A DNA stretch of 64,000 bases from Pseudeuparius sepicola. Its lineage: Eukaryota > Arthropoda > Insecta > Coleoptera > Anthribidae. The position numbers were made by a program, and so were the translations under genes. The stretch lies in the NCBI GenBank assembly GCA_963920635.1, contig OY987303.1:18330175-18394174 (forward strand). The letters run 5' to 3'. Positions within the stretch are counted from its first letter, which is position 1. Every line of letters begins with the position of its first letter. This document shows, piece after piece, positions 1 to 12,308 of this stretch. Under the pieces are notes generated by a model, which saw only the letters and a program-made list of their open reading frames with translations, did no database searches and was not told the DNA's origin.

Positions 1-3000
1 ATTACATATTCTTAAATGTAATAAGGAATTTATACTGTGTCGAATAAATCTGTATTACTTATTATTGTTGTCAATTTATTTAACTTTAAATATTAAGTGC
101 GTACTCTTGGGTGACCTTACCCTACCTTAAATTTTACTTTCAATTATTGTAAAAAAGTACTTAGTTTCAACAAGAGTGAGAATGGGCATATTAATAAAAA
201 GTTGCATAAAACAATAATTCCCGTTTTTTAAGATGTTAATAACGCAAAACAGTGCATTTAATTTGTCCACTTGTTCTTGTCGTACACATTTCTATAAAAG
301 TGTAGCGTAAAATTGCGAGTTGCAACTAATTCCGGTTGAGATAATTGCAAATCTGGAGTTGGTCTCCCGAGTTTTTATTTCAACTTTTCTGTCAATGAAA
401 GTCTTAAAAAGTTACCTTTCAAAATATCCTGCACACTATTTTTCATTTTGTTTACTTAGAATACGCGAGGCACCAAGAGAAGTTTTGTAAAGAGCGCGGT
501 GGCGCGTGCCACGCACTTGACTGGCTGGGACTGGGGCTCGAGAACCGACAGCCCTCTCCTATGCTACAATCGCGTATAGCGAAAGCAGCCGACTCAGCTC
601 GATAGCGTCCCTTTACTCATGGAATCGCGGCGATAGTTCCTACCTTGTACATTGTCGGCGGCGGGCGTTGCGGAAATAGGGATAAGAAGGTAAAATATAG
701 GATATAGCTGTCGCGGACATAATTTTTTTCTCATTTTCAACTGGGGGCTCTAGACCCATAGTCGCTACGGACAAGCCGCCACTGATTTTGGAATAAAACA
801 ACTGGACAGATATACAGTGAGCACGCGATGGTTGGAATAAATTCAATAAAATATTTATGTAAATGCATCATGTAAACGTCATCGGTGTCGCAGATATGAC
901 GTAATCGTAACTTTTTTAAATTTAAAGTTGTTATATCAGTTTTTAATAAACATGTTTGCACTGTTTTCTAACCTAGTCAAAGATTTGGCAAATAAATTTT
1001 AAGTTTCGGTATTCTACTTACAGTTTTATAATTTTTATGAATAGTTTGGAGGCCTGAGGCCCCTGGACCCAATTTTCTTTTAGTTCTCATTGTTTTCTGT
1101 ATTAGAGCTTCCATAAGTTTATAGAAATTTGCTAGGAATATTCTAGAGTAGTCTCCAGTCTTCCATTTGAGTATATTATGAGCCCTGGGAATTGCCTGGA
1201 AGTAAGTTGATGAAGGTTATAACGCGACTTTAGTGCAATTTTTGGAGCTGATAGAATATTTTTGGTTAGTGACAGTACCTGACAAGTTTATTTGTGAAGG
1301 CTAAATAATCCCCAGTTTCGACTGTTATTGTTGAGATTTGGTACAATATATATGTTGTTCTAATGAAGGTTTATTTCGAAAATGAGCCAATAGTTAAACA
1401 ATTGCGAAATAACGCGTTGGGGCAATTTTTCTCTCCATGTAATCTCTCGAGAAAATTTTCATTTTTCTGGCAAACGCTTGGTTTCCTGGAATTCTACCTT
1501 TTTCTGAAAAGGTGAATTTAAAACGGATCACGAATTCTTCAATTAAAAGTGTTATATACCTGGACCAAACAATATAGTGTCGGTCCTACCAAAAAGTTTT
1601 AAGGTTATAAGTTATAAATTTTGTAAGGTCTTTGTTCCGGAAAATCCTTAAGAAGTAGATCTGCAAGAACCAGTTACCTACGTTTTTGCAATTAGTTTCA
1701 CCAATTACTATAATGACCCAACAATAATAATTATTAAAATTGTTCGAAAGAAATAAATTAACAAGGAAACACTGAAATTACCCCATGCTCCTTTTCGGGG
1801 ACCCTTTCTCAGAAAGGATTCTCTACGAACAAGAAATGGACTTTTTGACGATACCAGCTCCCCAGAGTTTTCCCACACTCATCCCTGTCTCTGTATTTGC
1901 CTGAGTCTCTGGAAAACATAATAAACTAATGTTTTATTACTTATTGACATCTACCAGCTCTATTTACCTACTTCTAATATATGTAGTGTGTTTCTCTGGC
2001 CTAGTCATCTATGTACTAGTTTATTTAGTATTGGCCTCTATGCTTACTTCAAGAAATCTATAGTAAAATGTGTATGTATAGAATATCTATCTGTGGGAAG
2101 TGAACCCCATACAAAAAAATACCTAACAATGTTGTAATTGCCTAGGCATTAACAACTGCACCCAAACACCAGGTACCAGCAAATGCAGAAAATACGCCAA
2201 ATAGCTTTATTTCCTTCGCGTATTTGTCAAACATATTGAAAGGGACGTTGATCGCAGATTAAGTTTCTTCCATTGGCGAAGGGGATTAAAATCACGCCCA
2301 ACAAAGGCGAGCGTTTAACAGATTTCCTTGCACCTTTTGTTGGCAGCTCACCTAACTCACCTAAATAACCTTATTAAGCCTCCACAATGGTCGCAGGCGT
2401 TACTTTTTACACATCAATGTTTATTTTCGTCAGGATCGAACAGAATGCGGTACAATAAACAAATACTAACTGAATGGATTTGCTAAAAAAAGAGGGATCT
2501 AATGGGTTTTATTTAGGGGTGTTGTTCGATGCCATTGAAAACCGCGTTTTCGGAGATGCAATAAAGTTTTAGTGAGGACTTGGTAGGTATGCTTCGTTCG
2601 TTTTCTTTTCGTTGCATTCTTGGGTTGTGCGGTGTTTTTCTTTCAGGTTTAATTTTAAAATGTCAATATATCCGTCCATACCTCTCAGGCGCATGTGGAT
2701 TTGGCATAGAGATTTCTACAATCACAGACATTAGTCTGCAATAAAAGCCGCTGCCAACGGAATCGCTACGTTAACATAATATTTTTTAAGTTCATAGTAA
2801 TAGTAATAGGAGAATATTCACTTTTAAGGAAATTGAATGGAATCCTGCCATTTTGATTTATAGTTTATTTGAATTATGTCCGAAATTTAATTGCTAGCGA
2901 ATATCCTGAATGAAATGTATTTTTTTACCGCACTGATTTTTGCAATAAATTTCAAAACACCATTTTGAATAGAAATTGAAAAGACCTTTCAAATGAGGTA

Positions 3001-4687
3001 TCATAAACCCTTACTTCCAATTTAAAAATTTGCTGCCACTTGAATACTATGTCATTTACTATGTCATTTTATATTCTAAAATTATTGACGTATTTCGTCA
3101 TTTCCGTGAAATATTCCAAAATATGAAGATGTTGAAGTTATTCCATTTGGCTGTTCCACACTGTATATGTGACTGTTCCAAATGTTCTTGTGTTTTCACT
3201 GCTATTTTAAATACAAATATCAATGTTGATAATTAAGTAGTTTTTCATTGAAAAAAAGTATGAAATATCACTTTATTTTTAACGAAATCAAAACTACAAC
3301 TACAAACTACTACAAAACCATGCGTGCTCTCGAAACCAATTTACTTAATGCGATCAAGCAAGCCTAAATAAACCATTTAAAAACATTTTCATGGCGTACT
3401 ATTCACCTGGTGTTTTGTCTTTGGTTTTTCTGGATTCCTAGACATTAAAATAAAAAGACTTATGACAAGATAAGCTCACGCATATACTTGACGTTGTCAT
3501 CGAGTGATAAAAATTGTTCGAAAGCAGCTTGCGGAAGGAATATGTATTGTTGTGATATATCGATTATAATTGCATAAAATAGATAATTTTTTGACGCCAT
3601 GGCCTGCTATAACTGAGTAATTTTTTAAGTGCTAAGAGAGCTAACACTAAACCACGGCATTTTTCCAAATTCCAAAAGGATAGGATTAAAGTAGTTTTTC
3701 CCATAAATTTCACCGAGAAATTTTTTCGGTAACTCTTGAAATATAAAAGTTACAAGCCGGTAATTTTAGGGTATATATGTCAAAAGTATCTCAGAAAGTA
3801 GGCCTATGGATCTCGAGTGGGATTTTACACAAAGCTAGCCCATCAAATAAAATTGTTCGAAAAATGCATGTTTGTCAAGATATTTCCAAGTAGACCACCG
3901 TCAATAGACACCCTGTGTACCGACTATGAGTAGTATACTCATTCAAAATTTGTGTTTTCCTTCCTATATGTGTAGACCCCTCTGAACCCTCTTTTTCCAC
4001 TAAACATCACCTCTACATTTCGGAACTGGGTTTCAAAGAAAATACACGTGCCCGTTTCCTATTAAAATCCCCCGAAGAAGCATATCTCCAGGATATATCT
4101 TATGGCTGTACGAAAGACACGTTTTTGGGTATAGGATTAGGACAAAGGGCCTCACACATTTTACATAAATGGTTTCCCTTGAAATCGGCTAAATTCTGGA
4201 TAAATTGTTATCAGACACTGCCGACCCTAAACTTTCATCTGTAGTGTAGGGCCGTTAAATTTTAAGGGCCGAGCTCATTGTTTATACAAATACTTTATGA
4301 TTGAATCAAAATTTGAGTTTCAATGCCTATTCAGGGCGTCCCATCAGTGTGTGAACAGAGCCCAGCTCCTAGGGTTTTTAGGATAGTAACTTGATTTTTG
4401 ATACGATGGTGGGGGCACCAAGAGGCACATTTTAAAAGCAGTTTTGATATTGAGCGATCACCTGATGCAGGGTGGTCAAACTGGTCAACCAAACTTACTT
4501 TTTAACGAAACTCTCCCAATATTATTCTATTTTTGGATAGCCCTTATCACGGCCAATCCAACGGTATATAAGGATTGTGGGTTTAAACAAAAAAAGCAAA
4601 CATTAGTTTGGTCGCTCTTACACCCTATAAGAAAAATATATCTGTACTAGTAAAATAGTAGTGCTATTGTAGTGGTTGTAATTCAAT
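1..4687. other. AT-rich intergenic DNA, no gene recognised
   Basis: I see no protein family, RNA gene or complete transposon here. The only open frames are short and low in complexity. Two GC-richer patches stand out. One, at about 480-680, is rich in CG dinucleotides. The other, at about 2190-2420, contains GGATTA-type homeobox-like sites. Both could be regulatory islands, but I have no conservation data. The remainder is A/T-rich sequence, probably decayed repeats. Confidence 0.5.
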
Positions 4688-5038
4688 TCAAAGTTGGTTT
4701 TTGTGGATTTTGAGAAAAATACACATAATTTTTGATATGGTTGTTAAATTACACATAGAAAATGCAACATTATAAGTATGATCTACATATATATGCCTAT
4801 AATTTTTAATATTAAAAATTCTTTGTTGCTTTTTCGGATGCAAATTTGTCGATAATCTCTCCGCACTTTCAATTTGTAAAATGCTTAGCGCACTTAGTCT
4901 ATCCTCGGTCATTTTGTTGCGAAGGTAATTTTTCACCCTCTTCAAAACGGAAACTGATCTCTCTTCAGTTTCATTTTCAACTGGAATGGATAAAAATATT
5001 TTTAATAGAGTTTGAACGTTGGGATATGTGGAATTCAA
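4688..5038 (-). pseudogene. hAT transposase C-terminal fragment
   Basis: A 116-codon open frame. Residues about 5-55 carry the hAT C-terminal dimerisation signature: a YPN..TLL.I..SIPV start, then an ERS.S.LKR.KNYLRN block, then RL.AL.IL. The family is the ZMYM1 / 52-kDa-repressor-like group of hAT transposases. The catalytic DDE core is absent and there is no upstream coding sequence, so this is a relic. It lies about 370 bp from a second hAT fragment of the same group but differs from it in sequence, so the two come from different elements. I could not assign terminal repeats. Confidence 0.75.
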
Positions 5039-5402
5039 ACCTTCATTTATACCTAATACATTTGTACATTTCTATTGGTGATTCTATATTTTCACACTTC
5101 GTCTAGTTTAAGAATAATTGAATTAACGCTGTTTTTTTTTTCGTCCTTCTTATTTCTTTTTGAGAACCTGATTCATATATATTCGCTTAATACTCATATT
5201 AAAATTAACACGGGCGTAGCCAGGATTTAGTTTTGGGGGGGGAGGTTTAGTTTGAGAAGTAAATAAAACAACAAAAATATACTTATATGAAATTTAATAT
5301 CTATATATCCATCCGAAAAACTACGACATATATTTATAAAGTTCTTAACTTTAAATGAAATGGATAAATTAACTTCGTTCCTCTGCGCTAAATCTAAAAC
5401 CA

Positions 5403-5702
5403 TTAAAGAAGAAATCTTCGGCTTTTTCTTTTAAATATATCTACTACTTCATCTGCATGAATTTCTGTTCCATAGTGAATGTTCATTAGAGCCAAACCAT
5501 TAAGTCTGTTTTCACTTGTAGTGTTTCGTAAATAGTTTTTCAGTCTCCTTAGGCTCGAGAAAGACCTCTCTGGGATAGCAGAGGATACAGGAATGGTAGC
5601 CAAGATTTGTAGTAATGTGTAAATATTAGGATAAAGGTTTTTATCGCACATATCTAGGCATTCCAAACTAGATTTCGGGGTAGGCAGTCTTCTTATCAGC
5701 AT
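5403..5702 (-). pseudogene. hAT transposase C-terminal (dimerisation) remnant
   Basis: 99 codons. Residues about 25-70 match the hAT C-terminal dimerisation domain closely: YPNIYTLLQILATIPVSSA, then ERSFSSLRRLKNYLRN, then RLNGLALMNIH. This is the ZMYM1-like hAT group. It lies inside the TIR-bounded element 5209-5956. The first residues join directly to the remnant of the N-terminal part, so the catalytic core has been deleted. It cannot be an active transposase. Confidence 0.85.
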
Positions 5703-5859
5703 GCAAGGTAGCTGAAGCTTTGATAGCTAAATCCAAATTTGTTTCTTTATTAGAAACCCCTTGACCTTGACTACACCATTTTTTCCAGTAGTCCATACCT
5801 TTAGGTTTACCACCCTTCCTTTTTTTCCCCTCCATTTTTCGACAGTAATAATGATTCAC
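5668..5859 (-). pseudogene. hAT transposase N-terminal remnant
   Basis: A 63-codon frame rich in lysine and glycine near its start (KKRKGGKPKG). It sits at the 5' end of the transposase strand inside the hAT element 5209-5956 and overlaps the C-terminal remnant in another frame. I take it to be the start of the transposase because of its position, not because of a recognisable domain. It ends where the internal deletion begins. Confidence 0.45.
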
Positions 5860-5956
5860 GTCTCTATCCTTAACAAGGATAGATAATATTAGGTAATATT
5901 TTGCTTATTTCGGGGGGGTTTGAACCCCCGAAACCCCCCCCTTGGCTACGCCCGTG

Positions 5957-8900
5957 AAAATTAAACTACTTACAACTTATAACAAATAATAGATACACAG
6001 CTTCACTAGTGCAAATACACCCAATAACCTGCAATAACCGCTATGTTTTGGCAAATCACAAACTACTAAAATGGAAAATGGTTGCTATACTTGTTAGCCA
6101 GGACTTTTTCACACAGTAGTAGCAGGCACAGACCTGCGACTCCTGAGACCTAGAATTTAAGCGAGTGCGCTTCTAGTCCATTACGGTCTAACTACGTCCA
6201 AATTCGAGGGGCCAAACCGTGCAACTCCCTGTTCTTGTGAGCATAGATGAAATAAAGGGTCTTGTCAGTCACGAAATATGTGTTTGCCTTCCAACTTTTT
6301 ACTATTTAGTTTGTCTAAAAGATTTCTCATATATATTCTAGGATTATCCTCTTAAGATTGTTCCCGAACAGTGACCAACAAAACATTGTCCTCCTTCACA
6401 TGAGCCTCTCTCTGACAGCTCCTTATTTATTCTTCCGGTTGCAGGACCTTTATACGGTTCTAATCCGACTTAATTTCGTCCGGCTAGGCTTTTCTCTACT
6501 TTTTTACCGAATTGTACCATAAAAAAAGGGGGCGTGAAATGGGATGGCTGCGATTCCCGATCCGTTTTGTTGGCTTTATTGTCGCTTAGGGTCAAACTCA
6601 TAGGCGGAACACGAAACAAACAGTAAAATAATTACTTAGTGCTTGCTCTGATACATCTATCAAGTATTGCATTCACAAATTTCTTCGCATTTTTAACTCT
6701 TAAAAAATGAATTTTTCGGCAGCAATAATTTCACAATTAGATTCCCGATTAAATAAGGCGAAATCAACGTTAGGCGTTACGGCGACACTGTCTAATACGA
6801 GGGTCAACAGTGCCTAGTTTGTCCGAGAGTACAGAAGAATAACTCAGCGGGGACAGGGCGCTTTTTACGTAACATTACTCGATTTGGACACCAGTTATTC
6901 ATGCAGGAAACCATTCCAATCTCAATAAAAGGATGCAGAGGACCTGATTAATACCGTCTATAGCCGTCTCTGCGAAAGTTTTTTAGATTATTGCCCATTT
7001 ATTTTATGGAATAGAGGAATCGGGAGATATTTCTCGTCTGGAAATGCGATAAATCTCCAAAAAAAGAAAGAATTACAATTGATTGGGCAAAACTAGACGC
7101 AGCTTTATCGAGTATTTGGAAATCACTATAATTTCTTCAATCTGAAATTAGATTCTTCATCGCCTAAATGCAAGTTGCGTGGTGTAAAAAAATGCATTCT
7201 CAAATAAAAATTAAACTTTTTCTGATAAAGGACATGGCAGCGAAACGAGTAAAAAAAGTCCCAACCAAAAAAAGTAGCACTCGGTTTTGTAGACACATTC
7301 TGGCAATTTGTAGAAAAAGTCATCTTAGAACAAAAAGTTTCTATAAACGTGAGTGCATAAAAAGTTAATTTTCTAGGTGTAGAGCGTTTAAGAAAGCAAT
7401 TATTATTTTCATATCTTTGTAACGAAAGCAAACAGGGTGTTCCGTAATTATGTGCAAATATTTGGAGGAAGTGTTCTACAGATGGTTTTAAGGGGGTTTT
7501 CATGTAAAATTTTTCGATTTAAGCCTTCCCTGCAAAGTTATTCCAATAGGGACACAAAATTTAGTTTTGATTTTTGTTTCTCAGAAATGATTGAATCTAG
7601 AAACGGATTCATTTAAATCCGTAAAATGCTTCTTCGGCCTAGTCCCTAAAAGTCGTCATGGCAACCTTTACCGACTATTCAAAAATTCCTTAGAATATTC
7701 TTTATGGTAAATGGCACGAGACTTCACAGGAAGTAAATCCAACACGATGCGTCTTTGGCCTTATTAACAATATAGGTATTCGGGATTTTGAAACATTTTA
7801 AAATTTATGTCACTTTCTGACAAATTTCGAATGACATGACAAAATTATCAAATAAACAAACTTGTTGCTATGATTTCAAAAATTATGGAAAATTTGCAAA
7901 TTTAAGCGTTCTAAAGAATTGCAACAAGCGTATAACAGAATTTTGGGAGCGTATGACAGAAAATAGTGTTTGTCAGACGTACCTAAAATGTTTTTTTTAC
8001 TACTAACCTGAGAAATCACCATTATTTAACTCAGTCCTCTAATGAGAAGTAATGTTTCTCTACCTAGGTAAATAATGATAATAAAAAAATGCCTAGGTAA
8101 ATAATGAAAAATTTTCTATGTGACATTTAAAAATTAGTGTCATTTTAACAGCTTGACAACTGAACTCCCAGGCTACTTGATATTTTGAAGTATTTGAAAA
8201 AAGCGAGAAATGACTAAAATATGGCAATATTTCAATGTTAGTAGTAAAAAAATTCTATATACACTTCGGTTGAGAAGGCCATTATTTACCTCGCATATTA
8301 TATCCTTCGGCGCTACGCGCCTCAGGATATAAAAATGCTCGGTAAATAATGGCTCACTTCTCAACCTAGGTGTATAATAATACACTATTTCAGGACTCAT
8401 CTGCTATTCCATACTCGGCTAACGCCTCATCCGGAAACAGCAATGATTCGTCCTGAAAAACTTATTTTTAAGTACTTGTAACAAAAATAACTATTATTTG
8501 TGTTCTGTAGTCTAATTAATTCAGAAACTTTGTATTATTGTTTTTTCATTAACTGAACAGTTTTTCTGAAAAAAAAAAACTTTTGTTCCTTGTTTAAATA
8601 ACAGTTATTGATACTCTCGGTTACATAAAAACATTGTATTAGGTGGGTGTCATCTTTGTCACTTTCGTATTTTACTGTTAACTGTTTACTGGTAGGAACT
8701 AAGAGTACTTTTTCCTGCATTCAGAGACATTTAAATAAAAAAATGAACCTCTGCTTACCATTTTATTTTTTTAAATTTGACCGAAACCCTGTACCCTGTA
8801 CTGAAACATTAGCTTAGTCCGTTTTCTATTTCGGCGTTAAAATAAAAAAATCCCATTTGTTGGGCACGGCCTCATAAATGTTTCCACTAGGCATAAATAA

Positions 8901-9016
8901 GCAAGAAATCAAGAATTTCGGGTAAGTGCGGCAAATTGCGCCAATTCTACGACTTCTCAAATAAAAAACTTCTCCTACATTCTCTCGTACCACCCCGCTC
9001 TTCCCCGTAGAAAATA
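5957..9016. other. Intergenic DNA with scattered repeat fragments
   Basis: No gene recognised. At about 6125-6210 there is a minus-strand stretch reminiscent of a tRNA-derived sequence, with an imperfect A-box and a decayed B-box; I could not fold it into a cloverleaf. At 6420-6600 there is a moderately GC-rich, non-repetitive patch. At about 7434 an ACAGGGTGTTCC end of a TA-type repeat is visible without its partner. A 16-bp motif CCTAGGTAAATAATGA occurs twice near 8070 and 8090, just upstream of the palindrome at 8265-8375. Confidence 0.4.
8265..8375. repeat. Palindromic hairpin with GC-rich tip
   Basis: The two arms GGTTGAGAAGGCCATTATTT and its imperfect complement enclose a second dyad, TATATCCT...AGGATATA, with a GC-rich centre at about 8309-8325 (GGCGCTACGCGCC). 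Transcribed, it would form a long stem capped by a very stable tip. The arms share the AGGTAAATAATGG word with the direct repeats at about 8070-8105. It is probably a small MITE, but no clear TSD is visible. Confidence 0.6.
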
Positions 9017-9023
9017 AAAATTG

Positions 9024-9055
9024 CGTTGGCTGACGTATTAATAGGCCAGTCAACG
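9024..9055. repeat. 32-bp TIR-to-TIR remnant of a 7-bp-TSD MITE
   Basis: This stretch consists of the two termini (CGTTGGCTGACG and CAGTCAACG) of the MITE family found intact at 9063-9246 and 55463-55643, with the interior missing. Its right flank, AAAATAG, is also the left TSD of the neighbouring intact copy. Its left flank, AAAATTG, differs from that at one base. It is best read as an almost complete internal deletion, or an aborted excision, of a copy sitting immediately beside another. Confidence 0.7.
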
Positions 9056-9062
9056 AAAATAG

Positions 9063-9246
9063 CGGTGACTGACGTATTAATAAAGACTGCTCACGGCTGT
9101 CATGTTTGAGAGTTCTCTGGCTCACCATGCCCTTCCCGGAGACAAAATACAATGCAAAATAAGTACATTGTTGACCATAGGCGTCATCTACTTTCCAGGA
9201 CATGAAACTATAGCAGTGAGAAGTCTTATTAATACGTCAGTCAACG
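9063..9246. mobile_element. MITE with TIRs and 7-bp TSD AAAATAG
   Basis: 184 bp. The ends are inverted repeats beginning CGGTGACTGACGTATTAATA and continuing through a TGCTCACGGCT-type inner block. The element is flanked by AAAATAG on both sides (9056-9062 and 9247-9253). A second copy with a different perfect 7-bp TSD lies in the vnd intron at 55463-55643. A 7-bp TSD is uncommon among eukaryotic cut-and-paste families; P-type elements (7-8 bp) are one candidate. It has no coding capacity. Confidence 0.88.
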
Positions 9247-9253
9247 AAAATAG

Positions 9254-12200
9254 GTTAAATCGCTGCATTATTATTATAATAATTTATAAGTGGATTTAAA
9301 GTTTTACAGTGTTCCTTGGTGTTTTGAGATTCACGTAACGTGAAATTACGCGGATTTCTTAGATTGCCAAAGTGGTATAAGTTAAATAAGGTAATCTAAG
9401 TATGATTGTGATATTAAGTTATTATAGAAGAATCTTGTAAGTAGTGGTTTTTTACATTGGTTTATTACACTTCTTTATCTTAACCGCGAACCAAAACTTT
9501 GATGCAACTGAATTTTTAAAGCTTCCTCGGAGTCTTAGGGTGAGGTTCTGATGCTTCCCGGGTCCCAGAAAAATCGTGAAATAAGAAAAAAACACGCAGC
9601 TTCCAAAAGTGGTTTCAGAGGATTTTCCGTCGGTTTTGTTGATTTTACAGCCGTCCCGTTTTTCGAAAGCGGTTAATCGTGAATCGGGAAATTCTCTTAG
9701 ATATCGGATTTTCGGGGTTCTTTTTGGTACCGAAGGAAAATACGACACCCAATTAAGAGATTTACCACCTCCTTCGATTTTTAGAACGGCTCTATTCGAG
9801 GTTGTTGAAAGACTTTTGCAAAAAAAGCCGCCAATGTCCGTGGGCAAGTTTGTAAGATTCCCCACTATTATTCAGGCAATCTAAAATAAAGCCAACCTAA
9901 CAGCGCCGAATTTACTGTTTTTGCACTGTAACTGTCAATGTCGCCTAAGGCAATGTCTCGTAATAAGATGTTAGGTTTACCGTCGAGAGAGGGGAGGGGT
10001 AATTACAACGTTGTCAGTTGAAGTCCTTTGCGTATTGGAACGATTTCAAGGGCCGCCCCTGTACCTTCTGCAGGTCACTGTATTTTGGTCTCTATGTATA
10101 AAATCATGAGCTACTAAAGCTCGTCCTTAATGACGCAACCACCGTCGGCATTTCCACCGCTAAAAAAACATTAGAAATACTTGCCCATCACGCTATTTGT
10201 CATCTATTGTTGTACCCAGCCCGACGCTGACAATAACGCCTTATTAGTCAGTCTGCTACCGGTTACAATAAAGTATCATCTTCGACTTACACAAATCACT
10301 CTCGGCTCAATGGTTCCGGCGTCTTAGCACGCCCACATTTGGGGTTTGTTTACCCAAACCATTGAGGAATTTTCATTGTGGTTCATGGTCATTCAAATCT
10401 AGAAATGTAGGCAGGCGCTCAATGGGTATGCGTTGACTAGCCACCCACGTGTGATAAAGTAGAATGCGCGTTGGAAACAGAAATACGTAAAATTTGGAGG
10501 ATACCCACCCACTTTTAGCACAAAAAGATGCTACACATATTTTTCATAGTACAATGAAGGCGAAGGCTCATGGATACCGCTTACTGTGCCCATTATCAAT
10601 ATTAGATAATTTTTCATTGTGCAAAATAAGTAGGTAGATATTTATCTCTGTTTCCGTGTAGTACTTACATAGTTAATTTCAAAGTAGCCTAGCATAGCAG
10701 TAGTAGCCACGCCACTTCTGTAAGAATTGTATTTATTTAAAGGGGTTTTATCATTGACATTGATACCTGTTTCTACTATATTATAGACTTACATCATTAT
10801 CGATAATGGTTTACAATTGGAAATTAGTGAACACACCTATTGCCTTTATTAAACCTTATATAAAAACTATGTATGATGTACAAACTAAAATAAAGAAGAA
10901 AAAAGTGTGCTAGATATTCAGCTCTCTATTGAGACAGAGCACAGAATAACTAAAACTGTGGACAGATATAGTCTTGAGCAGTGTTTGTAAACCCCCATAT
11001 AGTATAACCTTTTCGAAGAGTCTGATAAAAAAATATTGTAGAAAAGTGTATGTTTTACCTTTACCTTTATTGAACCTGATTTTTGATTCTTAGTTTATAC
11101 AGGGTGCTTCTAAATTATGGTGCCAACGAAATATGACATGTAATTATGAAGAAAAAGTTTCCTATACACCTGGGTCCGAAAATGCACAATAAGACAGTTA
11201 CAGGGTACAGTTTAAAAAACATATTTTTTGCAATAACTTATACAGAAGTTATGCAATTTAAATTGAACTTTTTGAGTTTATCTTTTTAGTCTTGCACGTT
11301 CATTATTTTAGTGCATCGTTTCATTTTTAACAAAAGGATAATATAATTTTTTTCACTAACGATAAAATCTACCATTTGCGTTGAAATTGGCAACACCTGT
11401 TAAAACTCCAAAATTCGACAAATTAAATTTTCAAGTAGTTAGCTACCTAGCTATCTACCGATATCACCCTGTAACTTTCGGACCCATGTTTACAGAAAAT
11501 TGTTTGTTAAAAATAACATTTTCTACACTCTGTATAGATTATAACAAATTATTTTCTGTAAAGTCTTGGTGTCTCAAGATGTGGGATGTGGAACCGTTCA
11601 AACATAAAATATAATTACCTCATAATTTAGGACCTTTATTGACAAATAAGTTGGGAATTGGGAACCTATTGGCGATCTTATTCTATATTCTTCTTAGTTA
11701 GCATCATCAGGAGATGATTAAGTTTTACCACAGAATAACTAAAATATTCTGTGGTTTTACCTAACTTGGTTAGCGAAACGCGCGTCGAGTGCAAAAACAA
11801 CGTTATCTATTGGTATGTGGATTTAAGCGTAATAAGACTATTTATTGACAAATGTTTATAAAAAATAACTTGCTGGTTTCTGTCAACACCTACTAAATTT
11901 TTAAATTCAAATCTATATGTAGTTAGTCTGTAACCTACGCTACGCTTACTTTTGCTACAGGTTGATTGGGATTCATATTACTAAACATGGATTTCATATC
12001 TTCATTGCGCTGAAATATTATACTAGAAGATATTTTTTAGGATATTTAACAGGGTTTCATGTGTTATTGTATCAACCTTTTTTGAAGTACCTACTATATA
12101 GCCATTCCCGAAGTAGGCAGGTCCTACATGATTATATACAAAAAACTGTGTTCTAAAACCGTCAACAAAAGTTGACGGTTGTAGAACAATCTTTGCATTG

Positions 12201-12308
12201 TCTCAAAACAGTGAGCAAAAGAAAATACGTCATCAAGTCATAACTGAACTGTCAGCCACCCGCGAGGGTAGATAATTTTTTGTATACCTAAAGGCATTGT
12301 AGAAAATA
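9254..12308. other. Intergenic DNA; GC-richer patch and repeat fragments
   Basis: No gene is supported. At about 9510-9610 there is a fragment (GTGAGGTTCTGATGCTTCC type) that recurs in diverged form at 30115-30175. Long open frames on both strands at 9452-9884 overlap it but contain no recognisable domain. At 9950-10450 the sequence is GC-richer and non-repetitive and could be regulatory. At 11100 a CAGGGTGCTTCTAAATTATGG repeat end is present. Confidence 0.4.
11693..11790. ncRNA. Split hammerhead-ribozyme-like motif, halves inverted
   Basis: The minus strand of 11693-11711 reads CCTGATGATGCTAACTAAG, which is the 5' half of a hammerhead (core CUGAUGA, then U, then the 5' strand of stem II). 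The plus strand of 11761-11787 reads CTAACTTGGTTAGCGAAAC followed by GCGCGTC, which is the 3' half: stem II return, GAAA, a short palindromic stem III and a GUC cleavage site. Together they would make stem II GCUAAC/GUUAGC. The halves face opposite ways around a palindrome (TTTTACCACAGAATA and its complement), so this copy cannot fold as a ribozyme. It looks like the junction of an inverted-repeat retroelement. Confidence 0.5.

Larger units (their letters stand above)
5209..5956 (-). mobile_element. Internally deleted hAT element with 8-bp TSD
   Basis: The ends form a terminal inverted repeat: CACGGGCGTAGCCAGG on the left and its complement, with one change, on the right. Both ends are flanked by the same 8 bp, AAAATTAA (5201-5208 and 5957-5964), the target-site duplication length expected of hAT. 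Just inside the ends are G-runs and C-runs. The 748-bp body keeps only the two extremes of a transposase on the minus strand, so it was mobilised as an internal-deletion derivative. It is non-autonomous. Confidence 0.9.

Noticed and set aside
4846..5106. Plus-strand frame over the hAT fragment
   Set aside because: Antisense shadow of the hAT dimerisation remnant.
6125..6210. Minus-strand tRNA-like stretch (AATGGACTAGAAG with a GGTCTGTGCC end)
   Set aside because: The anticodon stem does not close and the B-box is decayed; at most a tRNA-derived SINE or pseudogene, mentioned only in the interval note.
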